Assembly (NCBI GenBank): GCA_963824475.1
Contig: CAWGPR010000007.1
Location: 372,001-436,000, forward strand
Origin: Roseiarcus sp963824475
GTDB lineage: Bacteria > Pseudomonadota > Alphaproteobacteria > Rhizobiales > Beijerinckiaceae
Direction: 5' to 3'
DNA: 64,000 bases
Positions within the stretch are counted from its first letter, which is position 1, and each line of letters begins with the position of its first letter. Positions 1-8,343 of the stretch are shown here, piece after piece. The notes under the pieces were generated by a model that saw nothing but the letters and a program-made list of their open reading frames with translations, did not search any database and had not been told where the DNA came from. A program made the translations under genes and the position numbers.

Positions 1-631
1 CATCCTCGACAGCGACCGTGGTCTGCGGCCGCCAGACGATAGCGGCTTTCTCGGGCTCGCCGAATTTCGCCTCGAGCGCCTTCTGCGCGTCGCGCAGCGC
101 TTCGACCGAGGTGATCACCTCGTGCTCCTCCGTGCCGGAGACGACGTCGTCCGCGCCGGCCTCGATCGCCGCCTCGAGCATCGCCTCGTCACTTGCCGCC
201 TTGCGGTCGAAGACGATTGAGCCGACGCGGTCGAACAGGAACGAAACCGCGCCCGTCTCGGCCAGCGAGCCGCCCGCCTTCGTGAACAAGGAGCGCACTT
301 CGCCCGCAGTGCGGTTGCGGTTGTCGGTCAGCGCTTCGACGATCACCGCCACTCCGCCAGGTGCGTAGCCCTCGTAGCGCACCTCATCGTAATTCTCGGT
401 GTCCGCCGACGCCGCCTTCTTGATCGCCCGATCGATATTGTCCTTGGGCATGTTCTCGGCCCTGGCGGCAAGCACTGCGGCGCGCAGGCGCGCGTTCATC
501 GCCGGATCGGGCAGGCCCAATTTTGCCGCGACCGTGACTTCTCGGGCGAGCTTGGAGAAGAGCTTGGAGCGGATCGCGTCCTGCTTGCCCTTCTTGTGCA
601 TGATGTTCTTGAACTGGCTATGGCCGGCCAT
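1..631 (-). CDS. yebC: YebC/PmpR family transcriptional regulator (3' end outside window)
   Basis: The minus-strand frame opens at the ATG at 631-629 (MAGHSQFKNIMHKKGKQDA...) and stays open to base 1, so about 210 residues of a protein usually near 248 residues are present. The N-terminal GHSQFKNI and HKKGKQDA blocks, followed by an acidic middle domain, are the hallmark of the YebC/TACO1 family. These proteins act as regulators or help ribosomes through difficult sequences; in alphaproteobacteria they often lie near the ruvC-ruvA-ruvB genes, which would be off the left edge. It is divergent from alkB, with 44 bases between the two starts. The family call is safe; the precise role is not. Confidence 0.93.
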   Translation of the reverse strand, partial: MAGHSQFKNIMHKKGKQDAIRSKLFSKLAREVTVAAKLGLPDPAMNARLRAAVLAARAENMPKDNIDRAIKKAASADTENYDEVRYEGYAPGGVAVIVEALTDNRNRTAGEVRSLFTKAGGSLAETGAVSFLFDRVGSIVFDRKAASDEAMLEAAIEAGADDVVSGTEEHEVITSVEALRDAQKALEAKFGEPEKAAIVWRPQTTVAVED

Positions 632-675
632 AGATTTCCCTCAATGAACCCTCGAATTGCGCGGGATGCTTTCGG

Positions 676-1371
676 ATGAATTCGGGCTCCTATACGCCGC
701 GTTCCGCGCTAAGGGAAGGCGATCGAGGAGGGTCGAAATCGGCGCCGCTGGCGGCGGTCGCCGTTGCTCCGGGGGTCGATCACTTCCCCGGTTTTCTCGA
801 TCGCGCCGCTCAAGCAGCGCTGCGGGACGAGGTGCTGGCGATCCTTGAGCTCGCGCCGCCGTTTCGCCCGCGCATGCCGCGCACCGGCAAGCCGTTTTCG
901 GTTCAGATGAGCAATTGCGGCGCGCTTGGCTGGGTCTCGGACGAGGCCGGCTATCGCTACCAGCCGACGCATCCGGAGACCGGCCGCCCGTGGCCTCCGA
1001 TGCCGCCGCGGCTCCTTGCCGCCTTCGCAGCGATCGCCCCGGGCGCGCCGCCGCCGGAGGCCTGCCTTATCAATATCTACAACTCCGCCGCGCGGATGGG
1101 ACTACACCAGGACCGCGACGAGGAGGCGCTCGCAGCCCCCGTCGTGTCGCTATCGCTTGGCGACACGGCGCTATTCCGCGTCGGCGGGCGTCAACGCAAC
1201 GCGCCGACCCGCTCCTTCCGCCTCGCCTCGGGCGACGCCATGTCGCTTGCGGGCGAGGGACGTCTCGCCTTCCACGGCGTTGATCGCATCTTCGCCGGCT
1301 CCTCGACCCTCTTGCCTCTGGGCGGCAGGATCAATTTGACGCTTCGGCGGGTGACCAAGGCGCCGCCTTAG
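676..1371 (+). CDS. alkB: Alpha-ketoglutarate-dependent dioxygenase AlkB
   Basis: 231 residues. This is an Fe(II)/2-oxoglutarate dioxygenase that oxidatively removes methyl groups such as 1-methyladenine and 3-methylcytosine from DNA or RNA. The iron-binding HxD motif is in MGLHQDRDE (about residue 140), the distal His is in AFHGVDRI, and the 2-oxoglutarate-binding arginines are in GGRINLTLRR at the C-terminus. The substrate-recognition part reads LINIYNSAARMGLHQD, as in bacterial AlkB. It is convergent with grpE, with only 3 bases between the stop codons. The chosen ATG is the first in frame; the first 30 residues are not conserved, so a later start is possible. Confidence 0.92.
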   Translation: MNSGSYTPRSALREGDRGGSKSAPLAAVAVAPGVDHFPGFLDRAAQAALRDEVLAILELAPPFRPRMPRTGKPFSVQMSNCGALGWVSDEAGYRYQPTHPETGRPWPPMPPRLLAAFAAIAPGAPPPEACLINIYNSAARMGLHQDRDEEALAAPVVSLSLGDTALFRVGGRQRNAPTRSFRLASGDAMSLAGEGRLAFHGVDRIFAGSSTLLPLGGRINLTLRRVTKAPP

Positions 1372-1374
1372 CCG

Positions 1375-1995
1375 TTATTCGTCTCTGGAGCCCGGCTCTT
1401 GCGTAGGCGCGGCCCTCGGGCCGCCCTTGGAGACCCCGACCATCGCCGGCCGAAGCACCCGATCGCCGATCGTCCATCCGCTCTGGACCACCTGGGAGAC
1501 TGTGCCCGCCGGAACCGTCTCGTCGGGCGCCTCGAAAATCGCCTGGTGAAAATTGGGATCGAACTTCTGGCCCTTGGGATCGAGCTTCTTGACCCCATGG
1601 CGGGCGAGGACTGTCTCCAGGTCGCGGGCGGTCAATTCGACGCCCTCGACCATCGACCGGATCGAGGGGTTGGCGCTCGCCCGCGCCTCCGGCGGAAAAT
1701 GCTCGAGCGCGCGCGCAAGATTGTCAACCACGGTCAACATGTCGCGGGCGAAGCTCGTCACCCCATAGGTCTTGGCGTCCGCCACCTCGCGCTCGGTGCG
1801 CCGGCGCAAATTCTCCATTTCCGCCAGGGTGCGCAGCACGCGATCCTTCAACTGGCCGTTTTCGGCGTTCAGCGCCTCAATCACGGCGCCGGCGTCGGGC
1901 TCGCCCGCCGCAGGCCGAGCAGTTCCGGCCGCGGAAGTCTCATCTTGTCGCGCGGACGTCTCAGCGCCCCGTTCGGCGTTGGAATTACTCATCAT
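1375..1995 (-). CDS. grpE: Nucleotide exchange factor GrpE
   Basis: 206 residues from the ATG at 1995 (MMSNSNAERG). GrpE releases ADP from the chaperone DnaK. An acidic, low-complexity N-terminus is followed by a long helix (NGQLKDRVLRTLAEMENLRRRT) and the C-terminal beta domain. The family signature runs through the FDPNFHQAIF stretch to VLRPAMVGVSKG. A longer in-frame opening reaches 2052 but would overlap the end of glnD, so the internal ATG is preferred. A grpE-glnD pairing on one strand is unusual compared with the common hrcA-grpE order, and hrcA is not visible here. Confidence 0.95.
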   Translation of the reverse strand: MMSNSNAERGAETSARQDETSAAGTARPAAGEPDAGAVIEALNAENGQLKDRVLRTLAEMENLRRRTEREVADAKTYGVTSFARDMLTVVDNLARALEHFPPEARASANPSIRSMVEGVELTARDLETVLARHGVKKLDPKGQKFDPNFHQAIFEAPDETVPAGTVSQVVQSGWTIGDRVLRPAMVGVSKGGPRAAPTQEPGSRDE

Positions 1996-2008
1996 TTCAT
2001 TAGCCCCA

Positions 2009-4870
2009 TCAGAATTTGCGACGGATATCAGGGCTGACGGTCCAAAAATCAAGCGCGCGGGGACTTGAAAATCCCCACTCCACGTCCGTCAATCCTTGGC
2101 GAAGTCCGCCAACAACCGCCGTTTGATCGCCGCCTGCCGCGCCGGCGCGCTGATCTTTTGCCCGGTCAGGTCGGTGACGTAGAACGAGTTCGACCGCCTT
2201 CTCGCCGAAGGTGACAATATGGGCCGAGCCGATGTTGAGATTAAGGCTCGACAACGAGGCGGTCAGATCCCGCAATAGCCCTGGCCGATCGAGACCGGAA
2301 ACCTCAACTACCGTGTAGCGGCGCGAGAGATTGTTGTCCACCGTCACTTCCGACTCAACCGCAAACGCGCCACGCCGGACGTCGCGCGACTGCTTGGGCG
2401 GCGCGAATTCGGCCAACCGAACCTCGCCCCGGAGGGCCTTCTCAATATTGGAGGCGATCCGCTGACCGCGCCGCAATTCGTCCTCGTCGCGCTCAAACGC
2501 CCGCGAAACGAAAATGGTGTCGAGCGCGAGGCCGTCGGTGGTGGTGAAAATCTGGGCGTCGACGATGTTGCCCCCTGCCGCGGCGCAGGCCCCGGCGATG
2601 CCGGTCAGGAGCCGCGGATGGTCGGGCGCGACCACGGTGACCGCGGTCACGCCATGAAAGGCGTCGGTTGTGACCTCGGTCGCCAGAGAGCGGGTTTCGG
2701 CGGCCATTGCGTGCAGCAGTTTGGCGTGGGCGACCTGCCGGGCGGGCTCGACTTTCAGCCAGTAGGCCGGGTAATGACGCTGGGCGTAGGCGTCGAACTC
2801 GGGATCGGACCAGCCCGGGAGCAAGCGGCGCAAGGTCTCCTGCGCCGCTTTGACGCGCCCGTTGCGGTCGATCACCGAATGCCCGCCGCCGAGCACGACT
2901 TCGGTCTCCCAATAGAGCGTCCGCAAAAGCTGGCCCTTCCAGCCGTTCCATACGCCCGGCCCCACCGCCCGAATGTCGGCGACGGTCAGCGTCACCAGCA
3001 TCTTCAGGCGTTCTTGCGTCTGCACGATCGCTGACAGCGCCTCAGCGGTCTTCGGATCGAACAGGTCGCGGCCCTGCGCCATGTTGGACATTATGAGATG
3101 CTGCTCGATGAGCCACGCCACGCGTTCGGTATTGGCGGCGGTGAGCCCAAGACGGGGCCCAAGCTTGCGCGCCGCCTCGGCGCCGGCGAGCGAATGATCG
3201 ACCCCGCGCCCTTTGGCGATGTCATGCAGGAACGCCGCCAGATAAAGCTCGGTGCGATGAGCGATCTGGGGCATGATCTTGCTGGCCAGCGGGAGCTCCT
3301 CCGTCAGCCGTCCCGCTTCGATCGCGCTGAGTTCGCCTACGGTGCGAATGAGATGTTCATCGACCGTGTAGTGATGGTACATCGAGAACTGCATCATCCC
3401 GACGACGCGGCCGAAATCGGGGATGAACCGGCCGAGCACGCCGGCCTCGTTCATGCGCCGGAGCGCGATTTCCGGCGCGTTGCGCGACGTGAGGATGTCG
3501 AGAAACAGGTGGTTCGCCTCCGCATCCTCCCGCAATCGGGCGTCGATGCGTTTCAAGGATTGCGTCACCAGCCGGGTCGCGTTCGGGTGGATCGGCAGGT
3601 TTGATCGGTCGGCGATCCAGAACAGCCGGATGAGGTTGACCGGATCGCGCTCGAAGGCGTCGTCGTGGATGACGTTGACGCGATCGTTGTCGACCTTGAA
3701 GTCCCTGGCTTCCGCGATCGCGCGGGTCCGCCGGCGCAGGCGCCCGACGAGGCGCCCGAATGCAGGCGTTCGCTTGGTCTGTCGTTCCTCGAGCGCCGCG
3801 CACACAATCGCGGTCAAGTCGCCAACGTCCTTGGCCACGAGGAAGTAGTGCTTCATGAACCGCTCGACGTCGATCAGCCCGGCGCGGGTCGAATAGCCGA
3901 GCTGACGGGCGATCGGCCGTTGAACGTCGAAGCTTAGCCGCTCCTCCGCCCGTCCAGCGAGGAAGTGGAGCCGGCAACGCACGCTCCAGAGGAATTCCTC
4001 GCACCGGCGGAATAGCGCGAACTCGCGCGGCGAGAAGAGCCCGGCGGCGACCAGTTCGTGGGCGTTGCGGACGCGATACACGTATTTGGCGATCCAGAAC
4101 AGCGTGTTGAGATCGCGTAGGCCCCCTTTGCCTTCCTTGATGTTGGGCTCGACGAGATAGCGCGACGCGCCCGCCTTCCTTACCCGGGCTTCACGTTCGG
4201 CAAGCTTGGCCGCCACAAACTCGGCCGCCGTCTTGGCGACGATCTCCTTGTCGAAGCGGGTTCTCAGCGTCTCGAACAGCTCCTTGTCCCCAGTGATGAA
4301 GCGCGCCTCGAGGATCGTGGTGCGAATGGTCATGTCCGCGCGCGCCTGTTTCAGGCATTCGCCGACGGTTCGCGTCGCGTGGCCGACTTTCAGCTTGAGG
4401 TCCCACAGCACATAAAGCAGCGCCTCGACCACCTTCTCGACGCCAGGCGCCCTCTTGTCGGGCATGAGGAACAGGACGTCGATGTCAGAATAGGGCGCAA
4501 GCATGCCACGCCCATAGCCGCCGACCGCGACGATGGTCGGCAGCGGCTGGCCCAACTGCGTCGGGGCGAGCCACCGCGCCGACAATTCGAGCCCAACGCG
4601 CAACAATACGTCGGTTTCGGCGCTCAGCGCCTCCGCGCACGCGCGGCCGGTTCCGCCCTCCTCTAGCGCGCGGCGAGCTTCGTCCCGCCCAGAGTTAAGG
4701 GCCGTTCGCAAGGTCTCCACGGCGGCGCGGCGGAATGCGGGGGCGTCGCCCGAATGCCGTTCATGGAGCGCGGCAAGCTCGTCGAGCAGCTTGGCTCGCT
4801 CGACGCCCTTGGGCGGGGGCGGCGCGGCGCGCGAGCGGCGTTCCACCGCGGGGATTTGGGCGTCTGACAT
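2009..4870 (-). CDS. glnD: Bifunctional uridylyl-transferase/removing enzyme GlnD (C-terminus frameshifted)
   Basis: GlnD senses glutamine and adds or removes UMP on PII proteins, controlling nitrogen metabolism. The nucleotidyltransferase motif GGYGRGMLAPYSDIDVLFL lies near residue 115, the HD domain (FLHDIAKGRGVDHS) near 510, and two ACT domains follow (HPRLLTGIAGAC and DRPGLLRDLTASLSS). The last ACT domain derails at about 2186-2193. The frame as read continues ELVLRHRPDRAKDQ... to a late stop at 2009. Removing one base gives the normal ending (FYVTDLTGQKIS ... LLADFAKD) with a stop at 2089-2091. The intact gene would be 2089-4870, about 926 residues. This is either a sequencing error or a real loss of the final about 35 residues. 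Confidence 0.93.
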   Translation of the reverse strand: MSDAQIPAVERRSRAAPPPPKGVERAKLLDELAALHERHSGDAPAFRRAAVETLRTALNSGRDEARRALEEGGTGRACAEALSAETDVLLRVGLELSARWLAPTQLGQPLPTIVAVGGYGRGMLAPYSDIDVLFLMPDKRAPGVEKVVEALLYVLWDLKLKVGHATRTVGECLKQARADMTIRTTILEARFITGDKELFETLRTRFDKEIVAKTAAEFVAAKLAEREARVRKAGASRYLVEPNIKEGKGGLRDLNTLFWIAKYVYRVRNAHELVAAGLFSPREFALFRRCEEFLWSVRCRLHFLAGRAEERLSFDVQRPIARQLGYSTRAGLIDVERFMKHYFLVAKDVGDLTAIVCAALEERQTKRTPAFGRLVGRLRRRTRAIAEARDFKVDNDRVNVIHDDAFERDPVNLIRLFWIADRSNLPIHPNATRLVTQSLKRIDARLREDAEANHLFLDILTSRNAPEIALRRMNEAGVLGRFIPDFGRVVGMMQFSMYHHYTVDEHLIRTVGELSAIEAGRLTEELPLASKIMPQIAHRTELYLAAFLHDIAKGRGVDHSLAGAEAARKLGPRLGLTAANTERVAWLIEQHLIMSNMAQGRDLFDPKTAEALSAIVQTQERLKMLVTLTVADIRAVGPGVWNGWKGQLLRTLYWETEVVLGGGHSVIDRNGRVKAAQETLRRLLPGWSDPEFDAYAQRHYPAYWLKVEPARQVAHAKLLHAMAAETRSLATEVTTDAFHGVTAVTVVAPDHPRLLTGIAGACAAAGGNIVDAQIFTTTDGLALDTIFVSRAFERDEDELRRGQRIASNIEKALRGEVRLAEFAPPKQSRDVRRGAFAVESEVTVDNNLSRRYTVVEVSGLDRPGLLRDLTASLSSLNLNIGSAHIVTFGEKAVELVLRHRPDRAKDQRAGAAGGDQTAVVGGLRQGLTDVEWGFSSPRALDFWTVSPDIRRKF

Positions 4871-4930
4871 TGGAGGTATATCCCCCCTTCGTCCGGCGAT
4901 CGCAAGGCCAGCCAGGTCCTGACAGAAATG

Positions 4931-5878
4931 TCAGTTGCTGCTGAGCTTGGCCTCGATCGCGTCCCAGATCGCCACGGCGAGATCGGGCCCGCCAACTTTC
5001 TTCACCGCGCGGATTCCGGTCGGCGAGGTGACGTTGATCTCCGTCAGATACCCATCGATGACATCGATGCCCACGAACAGCAGGCCGCGCCGCCTGAGCT
5101 CGGGCCCGATCGTCGAGCAAATCAACCGTTCCCTTTCGGTCAGCTCGGTTTCTTTCGCCGCCCCGCCGCGCACCATGTTCGAGCGGATGTCGTCGCCCGA
5201 GGGCACGCGATTGATCACGCCTCTGGCCTCGCCGTCGACGAGAATGATCCGCTTGTCGCCCAGCGCAATCGCCGGCAGGAACTTCTGGATCACCCAGGGC
5301 TCGCGAAAGCTCGTGCTGAACAGGTCGAACAGCGAGCCGAAATTCAGGTCCTGAACGGCGACCTTGAACACCGCGGCTCCGCCGAAACCGTAGAGCGGCT
5401 TCATCACCACTTCGCCGTGCTCGGCGCGGAACGCCTCGATCGCCGCCTTGTCGCGGGCGATGAGGGTCGGCGGCATCAGCTCCGGGAAGTCCATGACGAA
5501 CAGCTTTTCGGGCGAATCGCGCACGCCGCGCGGATCGTTGACGACCAGCGTCCCCGGCTGAACGCGCTCGAGCATGTGCGTCGTCGCGATATAGGCGAGA
5601 TCGAACGGCGGGTCCTGCCGCAGCAGCACCACGTCGACGGTCGAAAGATCGATGAGCTTCGCCTCGCCGAGGCGCGCGTGATCGCCCTGGACGTCCTTGA
5701 CCGAAAGCGGCTCCGCCGTCACCTCCACCCGCTTGCCGTCGAGCCTCAGGCGGTCGGGCGTATAGTGCAGGAGGCGGCAGCCGCGCGCCTGGGCTTCGAG
5801 CAGCAGCGCGAAGGTCGAGTCGCCGGCGATGCGGATGCGCTCGATCGGGTCCATCTGCACGGCGACGGTCAGGGGCAT
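4931..5878 (-). CDS. gshB: Glutathione synthetase
   Basis: 315 residues, the usual GshB length. This ATP-grasp ligase joins gamma-glutamylcysteine and glycine to make glutathione. The N-terminus MPLTVAVQMDPIERIRIAGDST, the LLRQDPPFDLAYI block, the ATP-grasp segment VMKPLYGFGGAAVF and the C-terminal EINVTSPTGIRAVKKV are all typical. In related genomes gshB usually follows rsmI-yraN on the same strand. Here it is separated from yraN by an insert of roughly 0.94 kb that carries a duplicated end of yraN. Confidence 0.96.
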   Translation of the reverse strand: MPLTVAVQMDPIERIRIAGDSTFALLLEAQARGCRLLHYTPDRLRLDGKRVEVTAEPLSVKDVQGDHARLGEAKLIDLSTVDVVLLRQDPPFDLAYIATTHMLERVQPGTLVVNDPRGVRDSPEKLFVMDFPELMPPTLIARDKAAIEAFRAEHGEVVMKPLYGFGGAAVFKVAVQDLNFGSLFDLFSTSFREPWVIQKFLPAIALGDKRIILVDGEARGVINRVPSGDDIRSNMVRGGAAKETELTERERLICSTIGPELRRRGLLFVGIDVIDGYLTEINVTSPTGIRAVKKVGGPDLAVAIWDAIEAKLSSN

Positions 5879-5886
5879 GGGCGTCC

Positions 5887-5957
5887 GGTCGAGGGCAAGA
5901 GATGCGCAGAATCAGTCGATCTCGAGCCTATACGCGTCCGGCGCGTGGCGGGGAAGC
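5887..5957. repeat. Direct repeat, copy 1 (duplicated 3' end of yraN)
   Basis: The segment reads almost identically to 6826-6900, with about 48 nearly identical bases from 5910 to 5957. Copy 2 contains the stop codon and last codons of yraN, so copy 1 is a stranded fragment of that gene's 3' end. The pair brackets the RES-toxin insert. Confidence 0.8.
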
Positions 5958-6185
5958 CGCCGCCGGGAGCCCTCGGATGCAACCAACGCGCGAGTTCCCC
6001 GCAAGCAACCGCCAATAAGACCCACCCAAATGCACCCAACCGCTAGCAAAATAGCTGGCGTTTACGAGCGTTTGTTTTTCCGAATCGAGCCTTCCCAAAG
6101 GGTTGCGGGCGAAAAAATAAGGAAATCTCTCCTCCTTCTCGGCTCGCGCGAGGGTTGTGGTCAGGAACGTTTTCAAACAGCCTCT

Positions 6186-6222
6186 CGTCTCCTCGCCTGA
6201 TCGGCGACCAGGCGAGGAGACG
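6186..6222. repeat. Perfect 14-bp inverted repeat (hairpin)
   Basis: CGTCTCCTCGCCTG at 6186-6199 pairs exactly with 6209-6222 around a 9-base loop. No T-run follows on either strand, so it is not a standard intrinsic terminator. It lies inside the insert between the two direct repeats, upstream of the truncated RES gene. Function unknown. Confidence 0.6.
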
Positions 6223-6370
6223 ATTCCGCCAATAAGAACACCATAGCGCCGACTTCTGATTTTGTCAAGATGAAGTCCGTCTCCGTCTCGACAGCACTTT
6301 CGCCATCGACAGAAATGCGACATCGCGGCGTGAAGAGCGGGAGGGTGACGTGGAAGCCACTCTTGCGTGA

Positions 6371-6787
6371 ATGAATACGACGTCGCCTGGCGGCCCTGTG
6401 TGGTTCAGCAAGGGCCTCCGCGCCGTCTACTGCTCAATTGACGCGACGACCGCGATTCTGGAGGTTGCTGTCCACGTGGGTTTCAAGGTCCTCGACACTG
6501 TGCCCTACGTGATCACGGCGGCGAGGATTCCCGATATTGCCGAGGTTCACGTCGTCAAACACGACGCCGCGCCAAACCCCAATTGGCTACGACCGGGGAT
6601 TCCGAGCGCGGGCCAACAGGCCTTCGGCGACGATCTTCTTCGTCGGCATCGCTTCGTGGCGATTCCGAGCACGGTGTCCACTCATAGCAGGAATCTGATT
6701 TTCGATCCCCTTAAGGCCGCAGGCTTCTACAGCTTGGATCTTCAAGAGCCGTTCGCGCTCGACACGCGATTGCATCCGCCCGGCTAG
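6371..6787 (+). pseudogene. RES-domain toxin, N-terminally truncated
   Basis: 138 residues matching the core and C-terminus of RES-domain proteins, which in type II toxin-antitoxin pairs (Xre/MbcA-RES) deplete NAD+. Visible features are GGPVWFSKGLRAVYCS, the conserved Glu in AILEVAVHVGF, NPNWLRPGIPSAGQQAFGD, and the C-terminal FALDTRLHPPG. The N-terminal strand with the catalytic Arg is missing: the frame has a TGA directly before the first ATG, while a different frame just upstream reads VTWKPLLRE, which resembles a RES N-terminus. That suggests a frameshift. No DUF2384/Xre antitoxin is seen upstream. Probably an inactive remnant. Confidence 0.7.
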
Positions 6788-6825
6788 GTCACTGTTGATC
6801 ACGGCGCGTGGGTGAGACGCTCTCT

Positions 6826-6900
6826 GGTCGAGGGCCAAGCCGGCATCACGGAATCAGTCAATCTCGAGCCTATACGCGTCCGGCGCGTGGCGGGGAAGGC
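6826..6900. repeat. Direct repeat, copy 2 (native 3' end of yraN)
   Basis: Partner of 5887-5957. It includes the true yraN stop at 6854-6856 and its last codons. The outer part (GGTCGAGGGC) is also shared, with small indels, before the nearly identical stretch beginning at 6852. Confidence 0.8.
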
Positions 6901-7246
6901 GCCCGGGCGCGACGAATATGGCGTCGCCCCGCAGCGTCAGGCCCGCCGCCCATGGGTTCCGCGTGAGCCAGACCCGTGCGGCGCGCGCAATTCGCCGCCG
7001 CTTGGTCGCGCTGATCGCAATCGCCGCGACCTCGAGATCGGCGCGCGCCTTGACCTCGACAAAGGCGATGGACCCGCCGCGACGCGCGATAAGGTCGATT
7101 TCGCCCCCGTTGACGACGAACCGCCGCGCCAGGATTGTGTAGCCTTTGAGCCGCAGAAGCAGCGCCGCAATCGATTCGGCCTTGAGGCCATAAAGATGCG
7201 CGCCGCGCCGGCGCTCCGTGCGCTCGTCGGCGCCGCCGCTCCTCAC
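6854..7246 (-). CDS. yraN: YraN family (UPF0102) endonuclease-like protein
   Basis: 130 residues. The family has a restriction-endonuclease-like (Holliday-junction-resolvase-like) fold; its cellular role is unsettled. The nuclease-type motif is clear: NGGEIDLIARRGGSIAFVEVKAR (GEIDLI, then VEVK). The start overlaps the rsmI stop by 4 bases, so the two are translated together. The stop lies in a sequence duplicated near gshB. Confidence 0.9.
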   Translation of the reverse strand: MRSGGADERTERRRGAHLYGLKAESIAALLLRLKGYTILARRFVVNGGEIDLIARRGGSIAFVEVKARADLEVAAIAISATKRRRIARAARVWLTRNPWAAGLTLRGDAIFVAPGRLPRHAPDAYRLEID

Positions 7247-8175
7247 CGCTGGGCGCCTGCCAGCGCCAGCGCTCGCGCGTAAACGTGCCGTCGCGGCAAG
7301 CCGTGCTTCGCCGCCACCGCCGCCGCGGCGTCTCTTACCGAGAGCTTCTCGAGCTGCTCGGCGATCTCCCGGTCGAGCGCGGCCTCGGAAACCACCGGGC
7401 GCGCTTCCGCTGCGCCGACGACGATGACAATCTCGCCCCGGGGTGGTTCGCCCGCGGAATATTCGGCGGCGAGGGCGTCCAACCCGCCGCGCCTCACCTC
7501 CTCATGCAGCTTGGTGAGTTCGCGCGCCACCGCCGCGGGCCGGTCCCCAAGCTCGAGCGCAAGGTCGGCAAGGGTCTCTGCGAGCCGCCCTGGGGCTTCG
7601 TAGAAAACGAGCGTGCCGGGGACGGCGGCAAGCGCGTTGATGCGCTCCCGCCGCGCCGACCGCCGGGTCGGCAGGAAGCCCTCGAAATAGAAACGGTCGG
7701 TCGGCAAACCGGCGACGCAAAGGGCGGCGAGCGCCGCGGATGGGCCTGGCGCCGTCGCGACGGCGAAGCCCTGGGCGATCGCCTCGGCGACGAGCTTATA
7801 GCCGGGATCGGAAATGAGCGGCGTCCCGGCGTCGGAGATGAGGGCCAACGCCTGCCCTTCGGCGATGCGCCTGAGCGCGCGCGGGCGCGCCTCGGCGGCA
7901 TTGTGCTCATGGTAAGGCGAGAGCGGCCTCTCAATGCCGTAGCGCGCGAGCAGCGCGCGCGACACGCGGGTGTCCTCGGCCAGGATGCCATCGGCGCCGG
8001 CCAGGATCGCGAGAGCCCGCAACGTCACGTCGCCGAGGTTGCCAATCGGCGTCGCCACGACATAGAGCCCGGGGTTCAGCGTCGCCGCCGGCAGGGGCGC
8101 GTCGCCGATCATAAAGCTTCGGGTCGACAGGCCGGTCCTGACGCCGTCCGACCGGAGAGTTTTTGCCGCGGTCAT
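7243..8175 (-). CDS. rsmI: 16S rRNA (cytidine(1402)-2'-O)-methyltransferase
   Basis: 310 residues. RsmI 2'-O-methylates C1402 in the decoding centre of 16S rRNA using SAM. The tetrapyrrole-methylase fold is recognised by YVVATPIGNLGDVTLRAL, LAEDTRVSRALLARYGI, ALISDAGTPLISDPGYKLV and the GEIVIVVG strand. The C-terminal helical part (VSEAALDREIAEQLEKLSV) is also present. It is divergent from the LpoA-like lipoprotein gene and coupled to yraN, echoing the enterobacterial yraL-yraM-yraN neighbourhood. The first ATG adds about 35 poorly conserved residues, so a start near 8112 is possible. Confidence 0.95.
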   Translation of the reverse strand: MTAAKTLRSDGVRTGLSTRSFMIGDAPLPAATLNPGLYVVATPIGNLGDVTLRALAILAGADGILAEDTRVSRALLARYGIERPLSPYHEHNAAEARPRALRRIAEGQALALISDAGTPLISDPGYKLVAEAIAQGFAVATAPGPSAALAALCVAGLPTDRFYFEGFLPTRRSARRERINALAAVPGTLVFYEAPGRLAETLADLALELGDRPAAVARELTKLHEEVRRGGLDALAAEYSAGEPPRGEIVIVVGAAEARPVVSEAALDREIAEQLEKLSVRDAAAAVAAKHGLPRRHVYARALALAGAQR

Positions 8176-8343
8176 TGCGCTTTTCGTCCGCCGATCGTCG
8201 CTGGCTCAATGATCCACGACATAGCCAAGCGCGGGTCAAAATGCCACAATTTCCGTCAACAGGCGGCGGATCGCCTTTGTCGCGCCGACTCGCGAGCGTA
8301 TGACGCGACGCGCTTGCCTGCGCCGGCGCGACTGGGGCAAAAG

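Noticed and set aside
4928..6046. 372-codon plus-strand frame opposite gshB
   Set aside because: Antisense shadow of a clear glutathione synthetase.
6186..6222. Reading the perfect hairpin as an intrinsic terminator
   Set aside because: No T-run on either strand and no gene ending nearby.
7285..8343. Upstream extension of the LpoA-like frame across rsmI
   Set aside because: The extension is antisense to rsmI; the lipoprotein signal sequence begins at the ATG at 8344.
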